From positions 1,803,001-1,867,000 of the forward strand of contig NZ_CP133782.1 in assembly GCF_034351645.1 (NCBI RefSeq): 64,000 nucleotides of DNA, read 5' to 3'. The stretch is from Pseudomonas sp. DC1.2 (GTDB taxonomy: Bacteria > Pseudomonadota > Gammaproteobacteria > Pseudomonadales > Pseudomonadaceae). The first letter of the stretch is position 1. Each line of letters starts with the position of its first letter. Made by a program: the position numbers and the translations under genes. Shown piece after piece: positions 38,509 through 45,672 of the stretch. The notes under the pieces were generated by a model that saw only the letters and a program-made list of their open reading frames with translations, had not been told where the DNA came from and did not search any database.

Positions 38509-39660
38509 ATGACATGCCCCAGCACCGCCAAACCTGGCATCAAGCCTTTTAGTCATTTAACCAGCCCGCGTGAAGCCATTCGTCAGTTCACCCCGAACTG
38601 GTTCGCCGCCACCATGGGCACCGGGGTGCTGGCGCTCGCACTGGCGCAGTTGCCCCTCGCCATCCCAGGCCTGCACGTCGTTGCCGAAGGTCTGTGGTTG
38701 TTCAATATCGTGCTGTTTGTTCTGTTCACTGCGCTCTATACCGCACGCTGGGTATTGTTCTTCGACGAGGCGCGGCGAATTTTCGGACACTCCACTGTTT
38801 CGATGTTCTTCGGCACGATCCCCATGGGGTTGGCGACCATCATTAATGGTTTTCTGCTGTTCGGCTTGCCGCGTTGGGGGGAGGGCGTGATTCATGTCGC
38901 TGAAGTGCTGTGGTGGGTAGATGTGGTGATGTCACTGGCCTGCGGTGTACTGATTCCCTACATGATGTTCACTCGCCAAGAACACAGCATTGATCAAATG
39001 ACCGCGGTCTGGCTGTTGCCGGTGGTGGCGGCTGAAGTGGCAGCGGCCAGCGGTGGTCTGCTCGCTCCGCACTTGGCCGATGCCCATGCACAATGGGTGG
39101 TACTGACCACCAGCTATGTGCTCTGGGCTTTTTCCCTGCCGGTGGCGTTCAGCATTTTGACCATCCTGTTGCTGCGCATGGCACTGCATAAATTGCCTCA
39201 TGAAAACATGGCGGCTTCGAGCTGGTTGGCCCTCGGTCCGATTGGTACCGGCGCGCTGGGCATGTTGCTGCTGGGCGCTGATGCGCCCGCTATCTTCGCC
39301 GCCAATGGTTTGCCGGGCGTCGGTGAAATCGCCGCCGGCCTGGGGCTGGTGGCCGGGATCACCCTGTGGGGCTTTGGGCTGTGGTGGATGCTGATGGCGG
39401 TACTGATTACCGCGCGTTACTTGCGTGCTGGTATCCCGTTCAACCTCGGCTGGTGGGGGTTCACTTTCCCGCTGGGCGTTTACTCCTTGGCCACGCTGAA
39501 ACTGGCCAGCGCCTTGAACCTGACGTTTTTCAGTGTTTTCGGGTGTGTGCTGGTGGCGTTGCTGTCGTTGATGTGGCTGATCGTGGCAAAACGGACGGTG
39601 CAGGGCGCCTGGCGCGGAGAGTTATTTGTCTCGCCGTGTATTGCACAGTTTAAGAAATAA
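38509..39660 (+). CDS. TDT family exporter (TehA/SLAC1-like)
   Basis: 383 residues, ten membrane segments, in the tellurite-resistance/dicarboxylate transporter family (SLAC1, TehA, Mae1, Ssu1). The hallmark start is FTPNWFAATMGTGVLALAL, and later PIGTGALGMLLLG with WWGFTFPLGVYSLATLKLA near the end. Family members move anions such as C4-dicarboxylates, sulfite or chloride. CAGGAG sits nine bases before the ATG. A LysR-like regulator is not adjacent. The exact substrate is open. Confidence 0.9.
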   Translation: MTCPSTAKPGIKPFSHLTSPREAIRQFTPNWFAATMGTGVLALALAQLPLAIPGLHVVAEGLWLFNIVLFVLFTALYTARWVLFFDEARRIFGHSTVSMFFGTIPMGLATIINGFLLFGLPRWGEGVIHVAEVLWWVDVVMSLACGVLIPYMMFTRQEHSIDQMTAVWLLPVVAAEVAAASGGLLAPHLADAHAQWVVLTTSYVLWAFSLPVAFSILTILLLRMALHKLPHENMAASSWLALGPIGTGALGMLLLGADAPAIFAANGLPGVGEIAAGLGLVAGITLWGFGLWWMLMAVLITARYLRAGIPFNLGWWGFTFPLGVYSLATLKLASALNLTFFSVFGCVLVALLSLMWLIVAKRTVQGAWRGELFVSPCIAQFKK

Positions 39661-39745
39661 ACCGCAAAGATTAGGTAATGTGTGGCCTGGATCGACGTTC
39701 GACATTCCAATAACAGCATCCAGGCCACTCAGGGACACATGGAAG

Positions 39746-41620
39746 ATGAGTCACCCCTCACAGTTCACCTTGCTTCGCACCCGGCGCTTCCTGCCGTTTT
39801 TCGTCACGCAGTCCCTCGGGGCCTTCAACGACAACATCTTCAAGCAGTCGCTGATTCTCGCGATTCTGTACAAGCTGACGCTCGAAGGTGATCGTTCGAT
39901 CTGGGTCAACCTGTGTGCGCTGCTGTTTATCCTGCCGTTCTTTCTGTTCTCGGCCCTGGCCGGGCAGTTCGGGGAAAAGTTCGCTAAGGATGCGTTGATC
40001 CGGCTGATCAAGCTGGGTGAAATCGCGATTATGGCGGTGGGCGCGGTCGGGTTCATGTTCGATCACCTGTCGTTGATGCTCGTGGCGTTGTTCGCCATGG
40101 GCACCCACTCGGCGCTGTTCGGTCCGGTGAAGTATTCGATTTTGCCCCAGGCCCTGCGTGAAGACGAACTGGTTGGCGGCAACGGGCTGGTGGAAATGGG
40201 CACGTTCCTGGCAATCCTTGCCGGAACCATCGGTGCCGGAATCATGATGTCGTCGGGGCATTACGCACCGCTGGTCTCCACTGCGATCATCGGCATAGCG
40301 GTCCTCGGTTACCTGGCCAGCCGCAGTATTCCAAGGGCGGCGGCTGCGTCGCCCGAGATGCGGCTGAACTGGAATATTTTCAGTCAGTCCTGGGCCACCT
40401 TGAAGCTGGGCTTGGGGCAAACGCCCGCGGTGTCGCGCTCAATCGTCGGTAACTCTTGGTTTTGGTTTGTCGGGGCGATTTACCTGACGCAGATTCCGGC
40501 CTATGCCAAAGAGTGGATGCACGGTGACGAAACCGTGGTGACGCTGATTCTTACGGTGTTCTCCGTCGGTATCGCATTGGGTTCAATGCTCTGCGAGAAA
40601 TTGTCTGGGCGCAAAGTCGAGATCGGTCTGGTGCCGTTCGGCTCGTTCGGTCTGACAGTGTTCGGTTTGTTGCTGTGGTGGCATTCCGGTGGAATCCCTG
40701 ACAGCTTGACCGGTCATGGTTGGCTCGCAGTGCTCGGGTTTGGCCACACCTGGCTGGTGCTGGGCGACATCCTCGGCCTAGGGGTTTTTGGTGGTTTCTA
40801 CATCGTGCCGCTGTATGCCCTGATCCAGTCGCGAACCGCTGAGAACGAGCGAGCACGGGTGATCGCCGCCAACAATATTCTCAATGCGTTGTTCATGGTG
40901 GTGTCGGCGATTGTTTCGATCGTGTTGCTCAGCATGGTCAAACTATCGATCCCCCAGCTGTTTCTGGTGGTGTCGCTGCTGAACATCGGCGTCAACGCTT
41001 ACATTTTCAGCATCGTTCCCGAGTTCAGCATGCGCTTCATGATCTGGCTGCTTAGCCACTCCATGTACCGCGTGGAGCATCGTAATCTGCAACTGATTCC
41101 CGATGAGGGGGCTGCGTTGCTGGTGTGCAACCACGTGTCGTTTGTCGATGCCTTGCTGATTGGTGGGGCGGTGCGGCGACCGATTCGCTTTGTGATGTAT
41201 TACAAGATCTACAACCTGCCGGTGCTGAATTTTATCTTCCGCACTGCCGGGACGATTCCTATCGCCGGACGTCAGGAGGACATTCAGATCTACGAGAAGG
41301 CCTTCCGGCGAATTGCCCAGTACCTGAAGGATGGCGAGTTGGTGTGTATCTTCCCGGAAGGCAAGTTGACCGCCGATGGCGAGATCAGCGCGTTCAAGGG
41401 TGGGTTGACGCGAATTCTCGAAGAGACTCCCGTGCCGGTGATCCCGTTGGCGCTGCAAGGGCTGTGGGGGAGTTTCTTCAGTCGCGATCCGAACAAGGGG
41501 TTATTCCACCGGTTGTGGTCGCGAGTGACGTTGATCGCTGGGCCGGCAGTGGCGGTTGAAGCGGCCGAGCCTGCGGTTCTGCAAGCGCTGGTCACGGAGT
41601 TGCGCGGCGCCGTCAAGTAG
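39746..41620 (+). CDS. LplT-type lysophospholipid flippase fused to PlsC acyltransferase
   Basis: 624 residues. Residues 1-415 are an MFS domain with the LplT start RFLPFFVTQSLGAFNDNIFKQSL and 12 membrane segments; residues about 425-620 are a PlsC/LPLAT acyltransferase with LLVCNHVSFVDALLI (NHxxxxD; His-Asp dyad), GTIPIAGR and CIFPEGKLTADGEISAFKGG (FPEG). In E. coli LplT and Aas are separate and Aas also carries an acyl-ACP synthetase; this protein has no such third domain. Role: re-acylation of lysophospholipid at the inner membrane. The start was placed at 39746 where the family begins. Confidence 0.9.
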   Translation: MSHPSQFTLLRTRRFLPFFVTQSLGAFNDNIFKQSLILAILYKLTLEGDRSIWVNLCALLFILPFFLFSALAGQFGEKFAKDALIRLIKLGEIAIMAVGAVGFMFDHLSLMLVALFAMGTHSALFGPVKYSILPQALREDELVGGNGLVEMGTFLAILAGTIGAGIMMSSGHYAPLVSTAIIGIAVLGYLASRSIPRAAAASPEMRLNWNIFSQSWATLKLGLGQTPAVSRSIVGNSWFWFVGAIYLTQIPAYAKEWMHGDETVVTLILTVFSVGIALGSMLCEKLSGRKVEIGLVPFGSFGLTVFGLLLWWHSGGIPDSLTGHGWLAVLGFGHTWLVLGDILGLGVFGGFYIVPLYALIQSRTAENERARVIAANNILNALFMVVSAIVSIVLLSMVKLSIPQLFLVVSLLNIGVNAYIFSIVPEFSMRFMIWLLSHSMYRVEHRNLQLIPDEGAALLVCNHVSFVDALLIGGAVRRPIRFVMYYKIYNLPVLNFIFRTAGTIPIAGRQEDIQIYEKAFRRIAQYLKDGELVCIFPEGKLTADGEISAFKGGLTRILEETPVPVIPLALQGLWGSFFSRDPNKGLFHRLWSRVTLIAGPAVAVEAAEPAVLQALVTELRGAVK

Positions 41621-41640
41621 TGGCTGAAAGGACGGACGCC

Positions 41641-41707
41641 CATCGCGAGCAGGCTCGCCCACATTTGAAATACGTTCTCCTGTGGGCGTGAGCAGGCTCG
41701 CTAAGCG
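41641..41707. repeat. REP pair after the LplT-PlsC gene
   Basis: Two REP cores, GCGAGCAGGCTCGCCCAC (41645-) and GTGGGCGTGAGCAGGCTCGC (about 41682-41701), in inverted arrangement, between convergent genes. Confidence 0.75.
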
Positions 41708-41715
41708 TTAGCGCC

Positions 41716-42030
41716 CTAAGTGCTGATCTTCAGTCCGATTAGCCCGGCAATGATCAGCGCCACGCTGGCCAGTCGAAACAGCGCCATGGACTCACCAAAC
41801 AATATGATTCCGGCAATCACGGTGCCGACTGCACCGACTCCGGTCCAGATTGCATAAGCGGTGCCCAGCGGCAACTCCTTCATCGCCAGCCCCAGCAAGC
41901 CGAGGCTGATCGCCATGGCTGCAACGGTTAGCGCGGTGGGAATAGGGCGGCTGAAACCATCGGTATATTTCAGGCCCACCGCCCAGCCAATTTCGAACAG
42001 GCCGGCGAAAAACAAAATGATCCAGGACAT
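41716..42030 (-). CDS. sugE: Small multidrug resistance family guanidinium exporter (Gdx/SugE)
   Basis: 104 residues, four membrane helices. Begins [22 protein letters not shown] with the conserved Glu13 of the SMR family; the pattern [15 protein letters not shown] and [19 protein letters not shown] are those of the Gdx (SugE) branch, which exports guanidinium. A guanidine-II riboswitch in the leader makes this call firm. Acts as a proton-coupled antiporter dimer in the inner membrane. Confidence 0.93.
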   Translation of the reverse strand: MSWIILFFAGLFEIGWAVGLKYTDGFSRPIPTALTVAAMAISLGLLGLAMKELPLGTAYAIWTGVGAVGTVIAGIILFGESMALFRLASVALIIAGLIGLKIST

Positions 42031-42051
42031 GGGAGACCTCCATCGACAGGC

Positions 42052-42102
42052 GGGGTCGTCCCCAGATTAATCACTCGATAGCGCCGCGAGGTCGTCCTCG
42101 CG
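42052..42102 (-). promoter_or_regulatory. Guanidine-II (mini-ykkC) riboswitch
   Basis: On the minus strand two hairpins each close an ACGA loop: GCGAGG-ACGA-CCTCGC (42086-42101) and GGGG-ACGA-CCCC (42052-42063), 22 bases apart, ending 21 bases before the sugE start with GGAGG in between. Paired stems with ACGA/ACGG loops in tandem are the definition of this class; guanidine binding exposes the ribosome site. Confidence 0.93.
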
Positions 42103-42143
42103 TTGCGCGCTAGAGTGCCGATCATTAACTTGGGGGTCAAGTT

Positions 42144-43115
42144 TCAGGAGTGTTCGCTGGCGTGCCGGGCGGCTGTTTCCCGATCTTGTTTTTCGCTCAT
42201 GCGCCGGAAATAGGTCGAGAGCAGTGCCCCGGAAATGTTGTGCCAGACGCTGAACAGCGCACTGGGTACTGCGGCCAACGGCGAAAAATGGGCACTGGCC
42301 AGCGCCGCGCCCAACCCGGAGTTCTGCATGCCGACTTCTAGCGCAAGAGATTTGCGTTGTGCCAGTGGCAGCTTGAACAGGCGTCCAGTGAAGTAGCCCA
42401 GCAGATAGCCGAAGCTGTTATGCAGCATCACCACCGCCATGATCAGCAGGCCGGACTCGGCGATTTTGGCCTGACTGGCCGCGACGACAGCCGCGACAAT
42501 GATCACGATGCTCACGACGGACACCAGCGGTAAAACGTCCACCGCGTGGCGAACCCGTTCGCCGAGCAAGCGCTGGGCGACTACGCCGAGGATGATGGGC
42601 AGCAGCACTACTTGCAGGATCGACCAGAACAACTCCATGAACGAGACGGGCAGCCAGGCCGAAGCCAGTAGCCAGATCAGTGCCGGGGTCAGCAACGGGG
42701 CAAGGAGGGTGGTGACGGCGGCGATGGCCACCGACAGTGCCAGGTCGCCACGGGCCAGCCAGGTCATCACGTTCGACGAGGTGCCGCTTGGGCAGCAACC
42801 GACCAGGATCACGCCGACGGCGATTTCAGGCGGCAGTTGAAACGCTTGGCAGAGCAACCACGCCATGCCGGGCATGATCACGAAATGGGCAACGACGCCA
42901 AGGGCCACGCGCCACGGGTGGCGAGCGACTTCGGCGAAGTCGTCGAGTTTGAGGGTTAGGCCCATGCCGAACATCACCAGTCCCAACAGCGGCACGATCG
43001 CGCCCTTGAGGCCAATGAACCACGTCGGTTGCAGGAACGCCGCGACCGCGAAAATCAGCACCCAGTAGGCAAAGGTGTTGCCGACAAAACGACTTAATGC
43101 AGCCAATGCACGCAT
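42144..43115 (-). CDS. Bile acid:sodium symporter family protein
   Basis: 323 residues, nine to ten membrane segments. Family marks: PLLGLVMFGMGLTLKLDDF near the N-terminus, GVILVGCCPSGTSSNVMTWLARGDLALSVAI (the crossed-helix region with the sodium-site Ser/Thr/Asn), and EVGMQNSGLGAALA (second crossover). Bacterial members transport organic anions of unknown identity, for example pantoate. The ATG at 43115 has AAGGATC upstream; a longer form from 43154 is less likely. Confidence 0.92.
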   Translation of the reverse strand: MRALAALSRFVGNTFAYWVLIFAVAAFLQPTWFIGLKGAIVPLLGLVMFGMGLTLKLDDFAEVARHPWRVALGVVAHFVIMPGMAWLLCQAFQLPPEIAVGVILVGCCPSGTSSNVMTWLARGDLALSVAIAAVTTLLAPLLTPALIWLLASAWLPVSFMELFWSILQVVLLPIILGVVAQRLLGERVRHAVDVLPLVSVVSIVIIVAAVVAASQAKIAESGLLIMAVVMLHNSFGYLLGYFTGRLFKLPLAQRKSLALEVGMQNSGLGAALASAHFSPLAAVPSALFSVWHNISGALLSTYFRRMSEKQDRETAARHASEHS

Positions 43116-43153
43116 GGCCTGATCCTTATTATCAAGTAGCACCACAAAAACCA

Positions 43154-43246
43154 CTGTGGGAGCTGGCTTACCGGCGATAGCGGTGTGTCAGGCTATATTT
43201 TTAGCCATCTGATACACCGCTATCGCCGATAGGCGAGCTCCCACAG
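43154..43246. repeat. Large REPIN-type inverted repeat
   Basis: CTGTGGGAGCTGGCTTACCG... pairs with ...CGATAGGCGAGCTCCCACAG; inner arms GGCGATAGCGGTGT and ACACCGCTATCGCC match perfectly. The loop is about 24 bases. This is a second REP family, different in core from the GCGAGC...GCTCGC type elsewhere in the window. Confidence 0.85.
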
Positions 43247-43269
43247 CTATCCGGTTACTTCAGGAGGAA

Positions 43270-44190
43270 TTAGATGCCTTGCGGCGTCTCTTCCCCACCC
43301 AGCGCTTCAATCAGTGCCGGCAGGAAGTCGCCGAAGGTCAGCATCATCAGGGCGAAGCTGGCGTCCAGTTGGCCCAGGGCTTCGTCACCGCCGTCCTGTT
43401 CTGCCTGATCTTGCAGCAAGTCTTCGAACTTCAGGCGCTTGACCGTCATTTTGTCGTCGAGCATGAACGACAGTTTGTCCTGCCAGGCCAGCGACAGTTG
43501 CGTGACTACTTTGCCGGTGCTCAGGTGCAGTTGAATTTCTTCGCTGGTCAGGTCCTGCCGCTTGCAGCGCACGATGCCGCCATCTTCGTGGGTATCGCGC
43601 AGTTCGCACTCGTCCAGCACAAAGAAGTCGTCGGCGGCTTTCTGGGTTTTGACCCAGTCGGTCATGGTGGCGGTCGGGGCCATTTTTACGGCGAGTGGAC
43701 GAACTGGCAGCGAGCCGATGACTTCACGCAGGGTCGACAGCAGGTCTTCGGCGCGTTTCGGGCTGGCCGAGTTGACCAGAATCAGACCTTGTTTCGGCGC
43801 GATCGCGGCGAAAGTCGAAGAGCGACGGATAAAGGCGCGAGGCAGGAAGGCCTGGATGATTTCATCCTTGATCTGATCCCGTTCCTTCTTGTAGACCTTA
43901 CGCATTTGCTCGGCTTCGATCTCTTCGACCTTTTCCTTCACTGCGTCACGCACGACGCTACCCGGCAGAATGCGTTCTTCTTTACGGGCGGCAATCAGCA
44001 GGAAGTCGCCGCTGACGTGCGCCAATGGAGCATCCTCGCCCTTGCCAAATGGCGCGACGAAACCGTAAGTGGTCAACTCCTGGCTTGCACATGGACGCGC
44101 CAGTTTGGTGGCCAGTGCAGTTTCCAGCGCCTCGGCATCAAAAGGCAGATCTTGGGTCAGGCGATAGATAAGCAGGTTTTTGAACCACAT
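43270..44190 (-). CDS. rdgC: Recombination-associated protein RdgC
   Basis: 306 residues, standard length. RdgC is a ring-shaped, sequence-independent DNA-binding protein that restrains RecA. N-terminus [23 protein letters not shown] is the family hallmark, then GFVAPFGKG and [19 protein letters not shown], and [15 protein letters not shown]. The start was set at 44190, the family start. Upstream lies a promoter region, then the tRNA cluster on the other strand. Confidence 0.96.
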   Translation of the reverse strand: MWFKNLLIYRLTQDLPFDAEALETALATKLARPCASQELTTYGFVAPFGKGEDAPLAHVSGDFLLIAARKEERILPGSVVRDAVKEKVEEIEAEQMRKVYKKERDQIKDEIIQAFLPRAFIRRSSTFAAIAPKQGLILVNSASPKRAEDLLSTLREVIGSLPVRPLAVKMAPTATMTDWVKTQKAADDFFVLDECELRDTHEDGGIVRCKRQDLTSEEIQLHLSTGKVVTQLSLAWQDKLSFMLDDKMTVKRLKFEDLLQDQAEQDGGDEALGQLDASFALMMLTFGDFLPALIEALGGEETPQGI

Positions 44191-44350
44191 GGGGTGAGTC
44201 TCTCCTTTATACAAAGTTGGGCATTATTCTCTTCGCGGCGTCATAGGCCAACCCTTCGCTAAGCCTTTGGAAGGCCTGAAAAAATTATTTTAAAAAGTGC
44301 TTGCCAGAGGTGGGGTCGCTACGTAGAATGCGCGCCACACCGAAAGTGAA

Positions 44351-44426
44351 GGGTGATTAGCTCAGCTGGGAGAGCATCTGCCTTACAAGCAGAGGGTCGG
44401 CGGTTCGATCCCGTCATCACCCACCA
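44351..44426 (+). tRNA. tRNA-Val (anticodon TAC), first copy
   Basis: 76 bases with encoded CCA. Acceptor GGGTGAT/ATCACCC, anticodon loop CTTACAA (TAC), T-loop GGTTCGATCCC. Identical to the second copy at 44711. Confidence 0.98.
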
Positions 44427-44445
44427 TTCGCTTACAGTGTTACGC

Positions 44446-44522
44446 GCAGCGGTAGTTCAGTCGGTTAGAATACCGGCCTGTCACGCCGGGGGTCGCGGGT
44501 TCGAGTCCCGTCCGCTGCGCCA
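44446..44522 (+). tRNA. tRNA-Asp (anticodon GTC), first copy
   Basis: 77 bases with encoded CCA. Acceptor GCAGCGG/CCGCTGC, anticodon loop CTGTCAC (GTC), T-arm CGGGTTCGAGTCCCG. Identical to the second copy at 44805. Confidence 0.98.
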
Positions 44523-44565
44523 TATTCGGTTATCTGGAACGCTGAACGCCAGGTCACCACGGAAA

Positions 44566-44590
44566 AGCCCGCTAATGCGGGTTTTTTTCT
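44566..44590 (+). terminator. Terminator after the first tRNA pair
   Basis: CCCGC-TAAT-GCGGG followed by seven T. Confidence 0.85.
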
Positions 44591-44710
44591 GTCCGCCGTT
44601 CATGCAGGGTGTGCAGATTTATAGGTTTTCAGTTTGATTTGATTTATTTATCAATTAAATCAACATGTTATGAAAATCTGTGGCACAATGCGCCCCGCAA
44701 CGAAGGTAAA

Positions 44711-44786
44711 GGGTGATTAGCTCAGCTGGGAGAGCATCTGCCTTACAAGCAGAGGGTCGGCGGTTCGATCCCGTCATCACCCACCA
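44711..44786 (+). tRNA. tRNA-Val (anticodon TAC), second copy
   Basis: 76 bases, same sequence as the copy at 44351, preceded by its own AT-rich promoter region (44630-44700). Confidence 0.98.
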
Positions 44787-44804
44787 TTACTTTCAATGTT
44801 ACGC

Positions 44805-44881
44805 GCAGCGGTAGTTCAGTCGGTTAGAATACCGGCCTGTCACGCCGGGGGTCGCGGGTTCGAGTCCCGTCCGCTGCGCCA
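44805..44881 (+). tRNA. tRNA-Asp (anticodon GTC), second copy
   Basis: 77 bases, same sequence as the copy at 44446. Confidence 0.98.
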
Positions 44882-44923
44882 TATTTGGTTATCTGGAACG
44901 CTGAACGCCAGATGACTACACAG

Positions 44924-44948
44924 AAAGCCCGCTTAATGCGGGCTTTTT
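44924..44948. terminator. Terminator shared by second tRNA pair and kdpE
   Basis: AAAGCCCGC-TTAAT-GCGGGCTTTTT; symmetric enough to serve both the rightward tRNAs and the leftward kdp operon, whose last gene ends 32 bases away. Confidence 0.85.
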
Positions 44949-44979
44949 GCTGTGCAGAATTTAGCGGGGCTGAGCGAAA

Positions 44980-45672
44980 CTACAGGCCCACCAAGCGATA
45001 CCCCACCTGCAATTCGGTAATGAAATACTGCGGCTGGGCCGGATCTGTCTCCAGCTTTTGCCGTAAATGCGCCATGTGTACCCGCAAATAATGGGCGCGC
45101 TCCACATAATCCAGGCCCCATACCTCTAGTAATAACTGCCGATGAGTGATAACCCGGCTCTGCCCACGAATCATCGCCCCCAGCAGTCGATACTCAATCG
45201 GCGTCAAATGCACTGGATTACCTTGGCGCCACACTTCATGAGTGGCCAAATCGACCTCGATCTCGCCGAACGTCACCTTGCTGCTCGCCGCCACCGCGCC
45301 GGTTTGCACGTGTCGGCGCAACTGCGCACGGATCCGTGCGAGCAGCTCGGGCACACCGAAGGGCTTGGTCAGGTAGTCATCGGCTCCGGCGTCGAGGGCC
45401 GCGACTTTTTCCTCCTCGCGGTCACGGGCCGACAACACCAGAATCGGCACCGCCAGCCAGCCTCGAAGTTCGCTGATCAACTGCTTGCCGTCGCCATCGG
45501 GCAAACCGAGGTCGACGATTACCAAGTCTGGCTGGCGGCTGGCAGCATGAATCAACGCGCGTTTTACGCTATCCGCCTCGAAGACCTGGAAGCCTTCATC
45601 GCGTAAGGCAATGCCGATGAAACGGCGAATGTTAGCCTCGTCTTCAACGATAAGAATGCGTGCATTGGTCAT
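44980..45672 (-). CDS. kdpE: Response regulator KdpE
   Basis: 230 residues, OmpR type. Receiver with acidic pocket Glu10-Asp11 and phospho-acceptor Asp54 (LVIVDLGLPDGDGK), Lys in FGVPELLAR region, and C-terminal winged helix (HLTPIEYRLLGAMIRGQSRVITHRQLL, then YLRVHMAHLRQKLE). Activates kdp transcription when phosphorylated by KdpD under potassium limitation. Start overlaps the kdpD stop by four bases. Confidence 0.96.
   Translation of the reverse strand: MTNARILIVEDEANIRRFIGIALRDEGFQVFEADSVKRALIHAASRQPDLVIVDLGLPDGDGKQLISELRGWLAVPILVLSARDREEEKVAALDAGADDYLTKPFGVPELLARIRAQLRRHVQTGAVAASSKVTFGEIEVDLATHEVWRQGNPVHLTPIEYRLLGAMIRGQSRVITHRQLLLEVWGLDYVERAHYLRVHMAHLRQKLETDPAQPQYFITELQVGYRLVGL

Noticed and set aside
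44351..44881. tRNA genes as an integration site for a mobile element
   Set aside because: No integrase or duplicated tRNA 3' fragment nearby; the repeats are whole functional tRNAs in a tandem duplication.
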